Shown here one piece after another: positions 1 through 6,689 of a DNA stretch of 7,223 nt. The DNA comes from Akkermansiaceae bacterium (GTDB lineage Bacteria > Verrucomicrobiota > Verrucomicrobiia > Verrucomicrobiales > Akkermansiaceae). The notes below the pieces were generated by a model. It saw only the letters and a program-made list of their open reading frames with translations, was not told the origin of the DNA and ran no database searches. The position numbers and the translations under genes are program-made. The stretch spans positions 1-7,223 of the forward strand of contig JALZVA010000106.1 in NCBI GenBank assembly GCA_023301335.1, written 5' to 3'. Numbering within the stretch: position 1 is the first letter of the stretch; every line of letters starts with the position of its first letter.

Positions 1-167
1 GTCCCCACGCGCTCACCTATCTCCCAGCTCTCCTCGGAGTCCACCTCAGGAAGATAACGGAGTACCTTATGCTTCTCAATATCTACATAATAAAGTCCAT
101 TATCCACCCAAATAGGGCCTTCACCCCACTGGGCAACATACGTTCCAACTGTTGTAATCGTTTCCAT
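1..167 (-). CDS. SMP-30/gluconolactonase/LRE-like protein (5' end only, runs off the left edge)
   Basis: Reading the minus strand from the ATG at 165-167 gives 55 codons without a stop up to the window edge. The protein has WGEGPIW at residues 14-20, then LYYVDIEKHKVLRY at 25-38 and W-E-I-G-E-R-V-G at 48-55. This matches the first blade of the SMP-30/regucalcin/gluconolactonase beta-propeller family, where GE(S/G)PxW is followed by a VDI strand. The Glu of that motif is a divalent-metal ligand in characterised members. Family enzymes hydrolyse sugar lactones; the substrate here cannot be told from the fragment. No Shine-Dalgarno sequence is visible. A TATGAT hexamer on the minus strand (plus 194-199) lies 27 bases upstream of the start and could be a -10 box, but I find no good -35 partner. 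About four fifths of the expected ~290-residue protein is missing. Confidence 0.8.
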   Translation of the reverse strand, partial: METITTVGTYVAQWGEGPIWVDNGLYYVDIEKHKVLRYLPEVDSEESWEIGERVG

Positions 168-576
168 AGTCTTAAAATTCTCTGCCCCAAGTAATCATAA
201 AAAAGAAGAGGCTCAAACACATTTTCTTTAAATCCTCAGCGCGTAGCTCACATAGGGTGCTAGTCAGATCTCTGTAATTCCTTTTCTTACCAGAAAGACA
301 CACCTTCTAAAAGAGTGCCCATAGCTAAAGCATGTGTAGTAGCTGCAAGGCAGTTTTTTTAGCTATGGGCACCTGTTTTTTTGGCAGAGAGCTCTATTTC
401 TATCGCTCTCTATTCTAAAGAAAAAGAAAAGTAATGCGGCTTTTCTAACGCTCTTAGGAAATTACCAATATCCATATAGATTACTGAAAAAATACTGGGC
501 TAAGCAAGTGTAGATTACGAAAAATCAGGGTCTCCCTTGAAAGATTTTATCTGTTAGGTGAAAATCGCCTGCATTT
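168..576. other. Gene-free intergenic region with several hairpins
   Basis: This 409-base stretch between yjbQ and the SMP-30-like gene has no convincing coding frame on either strand; the longest starts give only 28 codons or fewer. It is AT-rich and holds a strong hairpin with a T-run (315-382, listed separately). A second hairpin has a 7-bp stem (AGAGAGC 386-392 with GCTCTCT 405-411), and a third, weaker one pairs 425-431 with 440-446. An imperfect direct repeat begins with TAGATTAC at 477 and again at 511. Since both flanking genes read leftward, the region must contain the end of the ppk2-yjbQ transcript and the promoter of the SMP-30-like gene. A structured small RNA is possible but unproven. 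Confidence 0.6.
315..382. terminator. 15-bp perfect hairpin plus T7 tract; probable terminator, possibly bidirectional
   Basis: Bases 315-329 (GTGCCCATAGCTAAA) are the exact reverse complement of 358-372. The 28-base loop holds a smaller hairpin, CTGC (343-346) with GCAG (350-353). On the plus strand the stem is followed after three bases by seven Ts (376-382). On the minus strand it is followed by TCTTTT. The genes on both sides read on the minus strand, so the expected job is termination downstream of yjbQ, about 205 bases after its stop. The better T-tract is, however, on the plus strand, where no upstream gene is visible. The long loop and offset T-run are atypical for a simple intrinsic terminator, so a structured RNA or palindromic element is an alternative. 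Confidence 0.45.
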
Positions 577-996
577 TTACTCGCCTATCACGGTCACCAC
601 TACCTTTCTGGTATGCGGTGCGCGACGATGTTCGAATAGGAAAATACCCTGCCAAGTGCCTAAGGTCATTTCTCCATCGATAACGGGAATGACTTCACTC
701 GTTCGGGTGAGAGCCATTCTGATATGGGAGGGCATGTCATCTGATCCTTCATAGGTGTGCACAAAGTACGGAGTATCTTCAGGAACCAAATGCTCAAAAA
801 AGGAGCAAAGGTCTTGCTGCGCACTGGGGTCGGCATTCTCCATGATCACTAAGCTGGCACTGGTGTGCTGCACAAAGACGGTCACAGTCCCATGATGCAC
901 CCCTGATGCACGCACGATAGCGGCAACTTTTGTGGTGATTTCACGGGTTCCTTTCCCATGATTTTCTAGAGAAAAAGAATCAGAGTGCACAGCCAT
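577..996 (-). CDS. yjbQ: YjbQ family (UPF0047) protein, possible secondary thiamine-phosphate synthase
   Basis: The 139-residue length is typical for the YjbQ/UPF0047 family of small soluble proteins that form compact trimers. Family landmarks appear in order: VFVQHTSAS at residues 40-48 (conserved His44), MEN at 52-54 with Glu53, an Asp at 62, His80, a D-D...H stretch at 86-91 with His91, LGTWQ at 112-116, and a C-terminal Glu/Arg pair around 122-130. The clustered His residues are the presumed metal/phosphate site. Some members have been reported to have weak thiamine-phosphate synthase activity in vivo, but the true physiological role is unsettled. The gene starts 17 bases after the ppk2 stop, so the two are probably co-transcribed. 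The ATG is preceded directly by GAAATCAAT and not by a Shine-Dalgarno sequence. Confidence 0.92.
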   Translation of the reverse strand: MAVHSDSFSLENHGKGTREITTKVAAIVRASGVHHGTVTVFVQHTSASLVIMENADPSAQQDLCSFFEHLVPEDTPYFVHTYEGSDDMPSHIRMALTRTSEVIPVIDGEMTLGTWQGIFLFEHRRAPHTRKVVVTVIGE

Positions 997-1013
997 ATTG
1001 ATTTCAAAAATGC

Positions 1014-1838
1014 TTAATCGTTGATCTTAAAGTCCTCAGGATTCCACACCACATTGGGATAGGAGAGCTGCATTTCCTCCATGGTTTCAATGAGGATTTG
1101 CGACACCACTAAATTCCGGTACCACTTCCGATTAGCCGGGACAATATACCACGGGGCATGCTCGGTGCTGGTTTGTTCAAACACATCTTCATAAGCTCCC
1201 ATAAACCCATCCCAGCGTTCTCGGTCATCTAGGTCGCCAGGGTTAAACTTCCAATGTTTTGCGGGATTATCCAAACGAGCTTGAAGTCTTTCCTTCTGTT
1301 CTTCTTTAGAAATGCGTAAAAATATTTTCACGACCTTTGTCCCTTCGTCCGCCAGCATTCGTTCAAAATTTACAATATGCTGGTAACGACGCTGCCACAC
1401 TTTTTCTTCAAAAATACGCTTCACCCGCACAGCTATGATATCCTCATAATGGCTGCGATTAAAGACTGAGATCATCCCATTCATCGGGCATTTTTGATGC
1501 ACTCTCCAAAGGTAGTCATGTGCTAATTCCTTCTCGGTAGGACGCTTAAATGACTCCACATGAATCCCCAACGGATCGACCGACCCAAAGACAGATCTGA
1601 CACAGCCATCTTTTCCACCTGTGTCCATCGCCTGAAAGATCACTAATAATTTCTGCTTGCCCTGTGCATAGAGCACCGTCTGAAGCTCTTTCATTCGCAG
1701 TAGCTGCTGCTCCATGACAGGGAGTGAACTTTTTTTATTTCCTTCAAACAGAGTTTTCTCCCCAGCATCATAATCAGAGATCTTAATTTTGCTGCCAGGA
1801 GGGGCCAAATAACGTTCGCGAGCTTGTTTCAGAGACAT
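1014..1838 (-). CDS. ppk2: Polyphosphate kinase 2 family, class III-type polyP:nucleotide phosphotransferase
   Basis: This 274-residue protein is a full-length PPK2. It has a P-loop-type Walker A motif, AMDTGGKDG, at residues 70-78 (Lys76). The Walker B region FNRSHYED lies at 126-133, followed by the lid segment NPAKHWKF at 191-198 and the C-terminal APWYIVPANRKWYRN at 228-242. The wording of the Walker B (FNRSHYED) and of HDYLWRVH at 108-115 resembles the class III subgroup, whose studied members use polyP to phosphorylate AMP and ADP; class I/II members differ here. The expected role is cytoplasmic regeneration of ADP/ATP from polyP. The family consensus PAD before RKW is PAN here (Asn236). 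The gene leads a two-gene unit with yjbQ and diverges from the ppx-like/ppk1 operon. Only AAGGG abutting the ATG hints at a ribosome site. The class assignment comes from motif memory, not a phylogeny. Confidence 0.93.
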   Translation of the reverse strand: MSLKQARERYLAPPGSKIKISDYDAGEKTLFEGNKKSSLPVMEQQLLRMKELQTVLYAQGKQKLLVIFQAMDTGGKDGCVRSVFGSVDPLGIHVESFKRPTEKELAHDYLWRVHQKCPMNGMISVFNRSHYEDIIAVRVKRIFEEKVWQRRYQHIVNFERMLADEGTKVVKIFLRISKEEQKERLQARLDNPAKHWKFNPGDLDDRERWDGFMGAYEDVFEQTSTEHAPWYIVPANRKWYRNLVVSQILIETMEEMQLSYPNVVWNPEDFKIND

Positions 1839-1924
1839 CCCTTATACGAAACCCCATGAAACACCCGTCTGGCAAGAAAATTATCATTTGTAGTGTTTCT
1901 CTCAAATGCTAGTCTAAAACTCTC
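1839..1924. promoter_or_regulatory. Divergent promoter region between ppk2 and the ppx-like/ppk1 operon
   Basis: These 86 bases must carry the start signals for both transcription units. Toward ppk2 there is a GATAAT hexamer (minus strand, plus 1880-1885), a fair -10 box about 41 bases from the start codon. The best -35 match, TTGAGA (plus 1900-1905), is only 14 bases away, which is shorter than the usual 16-18. Toward the ppx-like gene no convincing hexamer pair is seen. A perfect 6-bp inverted repeat, CATTTG (1885-1890) and CAAATG (1903-1908), with centres 18 bases apart overlaps the candidate promoter and could be an operator. I see no copy of the enterobacterial Pho box. The assignment as a regulatory region rests mainly on gene orientation. 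Confidence 0.5.
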
Positions 1925-3472
1925 ATGATGCCGCCAGTTCCAGCTATTACCCACTCTATTGATTTGAAAGCAGTCATTTACATCGGGGCGAGTTCAGTCG
2001 CTATGCTTATCACGAATCGGCATAACGATGAAGAGGTCGAATTCTTGGAGCGTTCTATCCCTATTGCTAGTGATATCTTTAGTAGAGATCGAGTCTCCAA
2101 GTCCACCTTGGAACGTGCTGTAAAAATCATTCACGGATATCTCCATAATATCAACGAATACGGCCCACAAGATAAACAGCACATCAGAATTGTCGCGACC
2201 AATATTCTCTACGAAGCCAACAACAAAGAGCAGTTCATCACTCGACTAAGAATAGCTTTCAACCAAGAAGCCTCTATCCTTGATGATGGGGAAATGACCC
2301 GCTTACTTTATCTTAAAACCAGAAGGAGGCTAAAAAAACAGGCTTCTATGCAAACCCGCACAACCTTAGTGGTGCATGTAGGCCCAGGGAACACACGAGC
2401 TATCCTATTCCACAATGGGAGTATCGTCACCTATAAGAGCTATCGCCTAGGAGCACACAGAACGGCTGAGGCAGTGCATAGTCTCCACACCCAAGGCGCA
2501 GATTTACTCAGAGTCATTAGGGAGCATTCGAGCGGCCAAATATCAGCCTTGGTCCGAGACTTTGCTAACGAGAAAATCGAAGAGATTGTGATGATCGGAT
2601 ATGAAATCCAGTCGTTATCTGAAAGCCTCCCACTCAAAAAGGATGAAAGTATTCTCATCAAGCATCTCGACGCCTTCAGTAATAAACTAGCAAGGATCGA
2701 TATTGATCAAATTGTTCAAGATTATCCCTTTGATTATCAGGCAGCTGAAGCCGTTCTGCCTGCCGTAGAAATTACTTTAGGCATTGTCCAGGGACTCGAT
2801 ATAAAAACTGTTAGAGTCACAAGAGATGACTACGAACGCAATTTTCTCAACGATTTATCGCACAAACAAATCCTTATCGAAAGTTTTGAAAATGAGGTGA
2901 TTCAATCCGTTTTCCAGCTTTCTGAAAAATTCCACATCCATGCAGGTCACGCCCAGCAAGTTTGTAAACTCTGTGAAACCCTCTTCTCAGTTTTACAAGC
3001 TAGCCATCAGCTTACCCAGCATGACCTCCTTTTACTCCGTGCAGCTGCGATCCTGCACGAGGCTGGCGGATTTATCCACGCAAAAGCACACCATAAGCAC
3101 TCCCTCTATTTAATCATGCACTCCGAGATTTTTGGTCTTAGCCAGCACGATGTGAACATCATTGCATTAACCGCACGCTACCATAGAAACTCTATTCCTA
3201 AGCCTACCCACCTCATTTATAAGGATCTTTCTTCTGCTGACCAAATCCGACTTACAAAGCTTGCCGCTATCCTCCGAGTGGCGGACGCCCTCGACCGTAC
3301 CCACATCGGCCGTGCCCATAAAGTGGATATCAGTATCAAGAAACGAAAACTACTTATTGAACTTCAAGAAGTGAGTGACGCTTCTATCGAACGCCTCGCC
3401 ATGAAATCAAAAGGAGGACTTCTCCAAGATATCTTTGGCCTCGAAATTAACATCTTAGAATCTACTCACTAA
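1925..3472 (+). CDS. Ppx/GppA-like protein with HD-type C-terminal region; catalytic motifs degenerate
   Basis: The 515 residues match the length and layout of bacterial exopolyphosphatases: two actin-like subdomains (about 14-310) and a helical HD-type region (about 325-510). The C-terminal part is well kept: ILHEAGGFIH at 376-385, HHKHSLYLI at 389-397, ARYHRNSIP at 417-425 and ILRVADALDRTH at 449-460. The N-terminal phosphate-binding motifs are not. The usual IDxGSNS is IYIGASS (18-24), with Tyr19 for Asp. The usual DIGGGSTE is HVGPGNTR (151-158), replacing both acidic residues. The later glycine and DGxLREG motifs are also unrecognisable (223-229, 301-306). The acidic residue before the RLxY segment (Glu123) survives. 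Family members hydrolyse polyP or pppGpp; this one may be inactive or act as a polyP-binding partner of PPK1, encoded 11 bases downstream. The ATG is followed by a second ATG and neither has a Shine-Dalgarno sequence. Confidence 0.85.
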   Translation: MMPPVPAITHSIDLKAVIYIGASSVAMLITNRHNDEEVEFLERSIPIASDIFSRDRVSKSTLERAVKIIHGYLHNINEYGPQDKQHIRIVATNILYEANNKEQFITRLRIAFNQEASILDDGEMTRLLYLKTRRRLKKQASMQTRTTLVVHVGPGNTRAILFHNGSIVTYKSYRLGAHRTAEAVHSLHTQGADLLRVIREHSSGQISALVRDFANEKIEEIVMIGYEIQSLSESLPLKKDESILIKHLDAFSNKLARIDIDQIVQDYPFDYQAAEAVLPAVEITLGIVQGLDIKTVRVTRDDYERNFLNDLSHKQILIESFENEVIQSVFQLSEKFHIHAGHAQQVCKLCETLFSVLQASHQLTQHDLLLLRAAAILHEAGGFIHAKAHHKHSLYLIMHSEIFGLSQHDVNIIALTARYHRNSIPKPTHLIYKDLSSADQIRLTKLAAILRVADALDRTHIGRAHKVDISIKKRKLLIELQEVSDASIERLAMKSKGGLLQDIFGLEINILESTH

Positions 3473-3483
3473 ATCCATTTATT

Positions 3484-5571
3484 ATGTCTTCAGCATCTTA
3501 CATCAACCGTGAACTCTCTTGGCTAGAATTCAACCACCGTGTCTTAGGAGAGGCTCTCAACAAAGACCTACCCCTCCTTGAGAGGTTGAAATTTCTTGCC
3601 ATCACCGGCTCTAACTTAGACGAATTCTATCAAGTCCGTGTTGGAGGTTTAGAAGCCTTGAAACTCTCTGGATCAAAGACCAAGGACATCACAGGGATGA
3701 CCTGTGCGGAGCAACTTAAGCGCATCAGGACTCGCGTAATCGAAATGAGAAAAGATCAATACGATCTACTCACCGAAGACCTCATCCCAGCGCTAGAAAA
3801 AGAGAATATCCACCTCACCTCACCAAGCAAGCTCCCTGCAAATGTGCATGCGCAACTCACTGATCGCTTCCACACGATGATCTCCCCGCTACTCACGCCG
3901 ATTGCTATCAGTGAGGATGCCCCTACTCCCTTCATCAAAAATATGGAGATCACCGTAGTCGCCGAACTCGTTCAGGAGGACACTTCTCGCTACGTGATTA
4001 TCGGAGTTCCAGACCTGTTAGATCGATTTATCATTCATATTGAAGCTGAAGAGACTTTCATTGTTTCAGTCGAAGAGCTCATCGCTCATAACATTGGCTT
4101 CCTCTTTCCTGAAGAAAAAGTCAGTCATACAGCCATTTTCAGAACTACCAGAAATGCGGACATCACCTTAGAGGATGAAGAAGCCAGAGACCTTGCCAAC
4201 GAAATGGAAGATGTCCTCAGTCAACGTAAATTCGGTCATACTGTTAGACTTGAAGTTCACACAGGCGTCTCCAGAAGCCTTCTCACTTTAATCAAGTCTC
4301 TCACCTCCAATAAAGCAGAGCATTTCTTCCGTATTCCTTCATTCCTTTGCCTAGCCGATATGATGGGGCTGGCATTCATGGGTGGGTTTGACCACCTTCG
4401 GGAAAAAGCTTGGAACCCTCAGCCTTCACCTCTGATCGACAGCTCTGAATCGATGTTTACCAACATCAGTAAGCAGGACATTCTCCTCCACCATCCCTAT
4501 GAGTCTTTTGAACCTGTGGTCCGACTACTTGAAGAGGCAGCCGTGGATGAACAAACTCTCGCCATCAAGCAAGTCCTCTACCGAACTTCAAAACATTCTC
4601 GTATCATCGAGGCGCTACTCAAAGCGGCTCAAAATGGGAAGAAGGTGACTGTTCTAGTAGAACTCAAAGCACGCTTTGACGAGGCCAATAACTTACAACG
4701 TGCAGATGAGTTACTCAATGCAGGAGTTCAGATTGTCTATGGGGTTAAGAACCTCAAGACCCATGCAAAAATTGCGATGATTATTCGTAATGAAGCCGGC
4801 TCACTAACCCGCTACCTACACTTAGGAACGGGTAACTACAATGAATCAACCGCAAAAATCTACACCGACATTTCCTACCTTACCAAAAAATCTAACTACG
4901 GTGCAGACGCCTCGACATTCTTCAATGCCGTCACAGGAAGATCTCAGCTAACGCGCTTTAAAAAGCTCCGCCCTGCCCCTACTCACATGAAGAAGCACTT
5001 GCTTAACATGATCAACTCTGAGGCCTTAAGAGCAAAACAGGGGGAGAAAGCACTCATCATGGCAAAGGTGAATTCAATCCAAGACAAGGAAGTCATCGAC
5101 GCACTCTACAAAGCCTCCAAGGCTGGAGTGGAGATTAAGATTAACGTTCGTGGGGTCTGCTGCCTCAAGACTGGAAATCGTAAGGAAGCGGCGAATATTC
5201 ACATTGTCTCCATCATCGACCGTTACCTAGAGCACGCCCGGGTCTTTTACTTCCACCAAGGAGGAGAGGAGGAGCTTTACTTTGCTTCTGCCGACTGGAT
5301 GACACGTAATCTAGATAAGCGCATCGAGCTCATGGTCCCGGTCGAGGACGGCAAGTCTAAGCATAAGCTCATCCGTATCTTAGAGTCTGCCTTTAAAGAT
5401 AACCAAAATGCACACCTAATCCTACCCGATGGAACGTCTGAAAAAGTGGTAAAAAAAGGAAAGGCCTACCGCCTCCAAGCCGAACAGCAAAAGAAAGCGG
5501 AGCAAGCGTATGCTAGCCTAAAGCTCAAGCAAAGCACCACTTTCGAGCCTCACACGCCAAATGAAAAGTGA
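3484..5571 (+). CDS. ppk1: Polyphosphate kinase 1
   Basis: PPK1 reversibly polymerises the terminal phosphate of ATP into inorganic polyphosphate through a phosphohistidine intermediate. The 695-residue length is close to that of E. coli PPK (688). The N-domain opens with INRELSWLEFNHRVL (7-21) and GSNLDEFYQVRVGGL (42-56). The phospholipase-D-like catalytic core contains HHPYESFEPVVRLL (336-349), VELKARFDEANN (392-403), KTHAK at 425-429 with the autophosphorylated His427, and LGTGNYNESTAKIYTD (447-462). The second core half has VRGVCCL (555-561) and EHARVFYF (583-590), whose His584 is the second conserved active-site histidine. All key residues appear intact. A Lys/Gln-rich tail of about 35 residues follows the fold. 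It sits between the ppx-like gene (11-base gap) and the HExxH gene (4-base overlap), so the three form one operon. Confidence 0.97.
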   Translation: MSSASYINRELSWLEFNHRVLGEALNKDLPLLERLKFLAITGSNLDEFYQVRVGGLEALKLSGSKTKDITGMTCAEQLKRIRTRVIEMRKDQYDLLTEDLIPALEKENIHLTSPSKLPANVHAQLTDRFHTMISPLLTPIAISEDAPTPFIKNMEITVVAELVQEDTSRYVIIGVPDLLDRFIIHIEAEETFIVSVEELIAHNIGFLFPEEKVSHTAIFRTTRNADITLEDEEARDLANEMEDVLSQRKFGHTVRLEVHTGVSRSLLTLIKSLTSNKAEHFFRIPSFLCLADMMGLAFMGGFDHLREKAWNPQPSPLIDSSESMFTNISKQDILLHHPYESFEPVVRLLEEAAVDEQTLAIKQVLYRTSKHSRIIEALLKAAQNGKKVTVLVELKARFDEANNLQRADELLNAGVQIVYGVKNLKTHAKIAMIIRNEAGSLTRYLHLGTGNYNESTAKIYTDISYLTKKSNYGADASTFFNAVTGRSQLTRFKKLRPAPTHMKKHLLNMINSEALRAKQGEKALIMAKVNSIQDKEVIDALYKASKAGVEIKINVRGVCCLKTGNRKEAANIHIVSIIDRYLEHARVFYFHQGGEEELYFASADWMTRNLDKRIELMVPVEDGKSKHKLIRILESAFKDNQNAHLILPDGTSEKVVKKGKAYRLQAEQQKKAEQAYASLKLKQSTTFEPHTPNEK

Positions 5572-6047
5572 AGAGGTTTTCCCTATGGCTCTGCGTCAGT
5601 CTTTTCCTTGCCCCCATTGCTGCTCTCTGGGCGTTTTATCAAGAAAAGAGGATCACTAAATTCGGAAACCCTCTTGACGAGCGTACTCAAGAATGGGCAG
5701 GTGCTACTGGAATATTCCATGCAGAAGATATCCGATTCATACGCGAATCGGCACTCCACTTCCCCTCACCTCAATGGCTTAAACAACCTCTAGAAAAACG
5801 AGGCTTATGTCTCAGTCAGGCGGCAGGGATGTGCCTGCGCTATGGAATTTTCATCCACGAAGAAGCCGACCTAACGGATCGATTGATTCGCCACGAACTA
5901 GCACACACCCTCCAATATCAACGACATGGCTCCATCTATAGATTCATGCAGCAATATTTATTTGAATGCCTCTTTTTTGGCTACCATCACGCTCCCATGG
6001 AGCTGGAAGCTGAAGAGATCGCACACTGTAAGCCACGCCCTGCGTAG
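5568..6047 (+). CDS. Small HExxH putative zinc metallopeptidase, membrane-anchored or exported
   Basis: This 159-residue protein begins at GTG (5568-5570), sharing GTGA with the ppk1 stop, which argues for translational coupling. It starts with Lys-Arg followed by a hydrophobic segment (about residues 4-23) that could be a signal peptide or an N-terminal anchor, so the rest probably lies outside the cytoplasm. The core has HELAHTLQYQRHG at 109-121, an HExxH zinc-site motif (His109, Glu110, His113) followed by Gln116. About 30 residues later comes APMELEAEE (142-150), where Glu145 or Glu147 could be the third ligand. This arrangement recalls DUF4157-type and related minimal metallopeptidase domains, but I do not recognise a named family. 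Two cysteines (81, 89) flank a conserved-looking loop, with a third and fourth at 134 and 154. Substrate unknown; a link to polyP is inferred only from position. Confidence 0.8.
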   Translation: MKRFSLWLCVSLFLAPIAALWAFYQEKRITKFGNPLDERTQEWAGATGIFHAEDIRFIRESALHFPSPQWLKQPLEKRGLCLSQAAGMCLRYGIFIHEEADLTDRLIRHELAHTLQYQRHGSIYRFMQQYLFECLFFGYHHAPMELEAEEIAHCKPRPA

Positions 6048-6083
6048 CTATCTCAATCGAGGCATGAAGAACAAGAAGAGTTC

Positions 6084-6680
6084 TTACACGTAAGGTAATT
6101 TCTCTGCCACTTTGCTAATGGCTGATTCTTCATCTAACAATTCTTGAATCGGGTCCCATTTTGCACTCATGAGTGCATCTCTGGCACCGTCAGGCATCGT
6201 GATAGAAAGCACCTCATCTCCATAGCTCACCTGCATTTTTTCTAAGTCTAGATCTAGTTCTAAACTTGGCTCAGCTTCTACAGCTGCGAGTAACGTTTCA
6301 TTATCCTCAAGCGTCATAGACACGCAGGGCATGCCAAGGCCAGTCGAGTTCCCAAAAAATATTTCTGCATAAGAAACTCCGATGATAGCATTAAACCCAG
6401 AGCGGCGGATTGACTGAGGAGCATGCTCACGTGAAGATCCACAGCCAAAATTAGGTCCCACGACCATAATGCTTGCTCCAGTGTATTTCGGGTCATCGAT
6501 TGGATGGTTCTTACTGCTCCCGTCCTCGCCAAAGCGCTCGTCATAGAACATTCCCTCTGCCAGATCATCAAAGGTTACGCACTTTAAAAAACGTGCGGGG
6601 ATAATCCTATCCGTATCTATATCCGCACCGCGTATCGGTACTGATGTGCCTGAAATTCGTGTAATTTTTGGAATAGCCAT
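6084..6680 (-). CDS. leuD: 3-isopropylmalate dehydratase small subunit
   Basis: LeuD pairs with the iron-sulfur subunit LeuC to isomerise 2-isopropylmalate to 3-isopropylmalate in leucine biosynthesis, in the cytoplasm. The 198-residue protein shows the swivelling aconitase-domain signatures: DIDTDRIIPARFLK (20-33), NFGCGSSREHAP (77-88) and the IIGVSYAEIFFGNSTGLGMP segment (99-118). The subunit itself carries no cluster-binding cysteines, as expected. It reads 9 bases downstream of the TraB/GumN-like gene, suggesting co-transcription, and no leuC is adjacent on the downstream side. The ATG is preceded by GAAATCAATC and not by a Shine-Dalgarno sequence. The 3' end faces the ppk1 operon across 36 bases. 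A homologous small subunit of a related hydro-lyase (homoaconitase or citraconate type) cannot be excluded without seeing the partner gene. Confidence 0.92.
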   Translation of the reverse strand: MAIPKITRISGTSVPIRGADIDTDRIIPARFLKCVTFDDLAEGMFYDERFGEDGSSKNHPIDDPKYTGASIMVVGPNFGCGSSREHAPQSIRRSGFNAIIGVSYAEIFFGNSTGLGMPCVSMTLEDNETLLAAVEAEPSLELDLDLEKMQVSYGDEVLSITMPDGARDALMSAKWDPIQELLDEESAISKVAEKLPYV

Positions 6681-6689
6681 GATTGATTT

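Noticed and set aside
332..418. 28-codon plus-strand frame with four cysteines overlapping the 315-372 hairpin
   Set aside because: It starts inside the hairpin loop, has no ribosome site, and its codons are dictated by the palindrome and T-run; no family resemblance.
556..577. Small AGGTG/CGCCT hairpin followed by several Ts just after the yjbQ stop
   Set aside because: The T-run is on the plus strand, pointing into yjbQ, and on the minus strand the stem contains a mismatch; unlikely to end the yjbQ transcript.
1994..2182. Minus-strand open frame inside the ppx-like gene
   Set aside because: Lies wholly in a gene with clear family homology on the other strand; no recognisable domain or start signal.
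5608..5793. Plus-strand open frame overlapping the HExxH gene in another frame
   Set aside because: The 5568 frame has a coherent hydrophobic N-terminus, HExxH motif and coupling to ppk1; the alternative has none.
6067..6085. 6-bp hairpin AAGAAC/GTTCTT between the convergent ppk1 operon and leuD, overlapping the leuD stop
   Set aside because: Too short and AT-rich, with no T-run on either strand, so it is not a convincing terminator.
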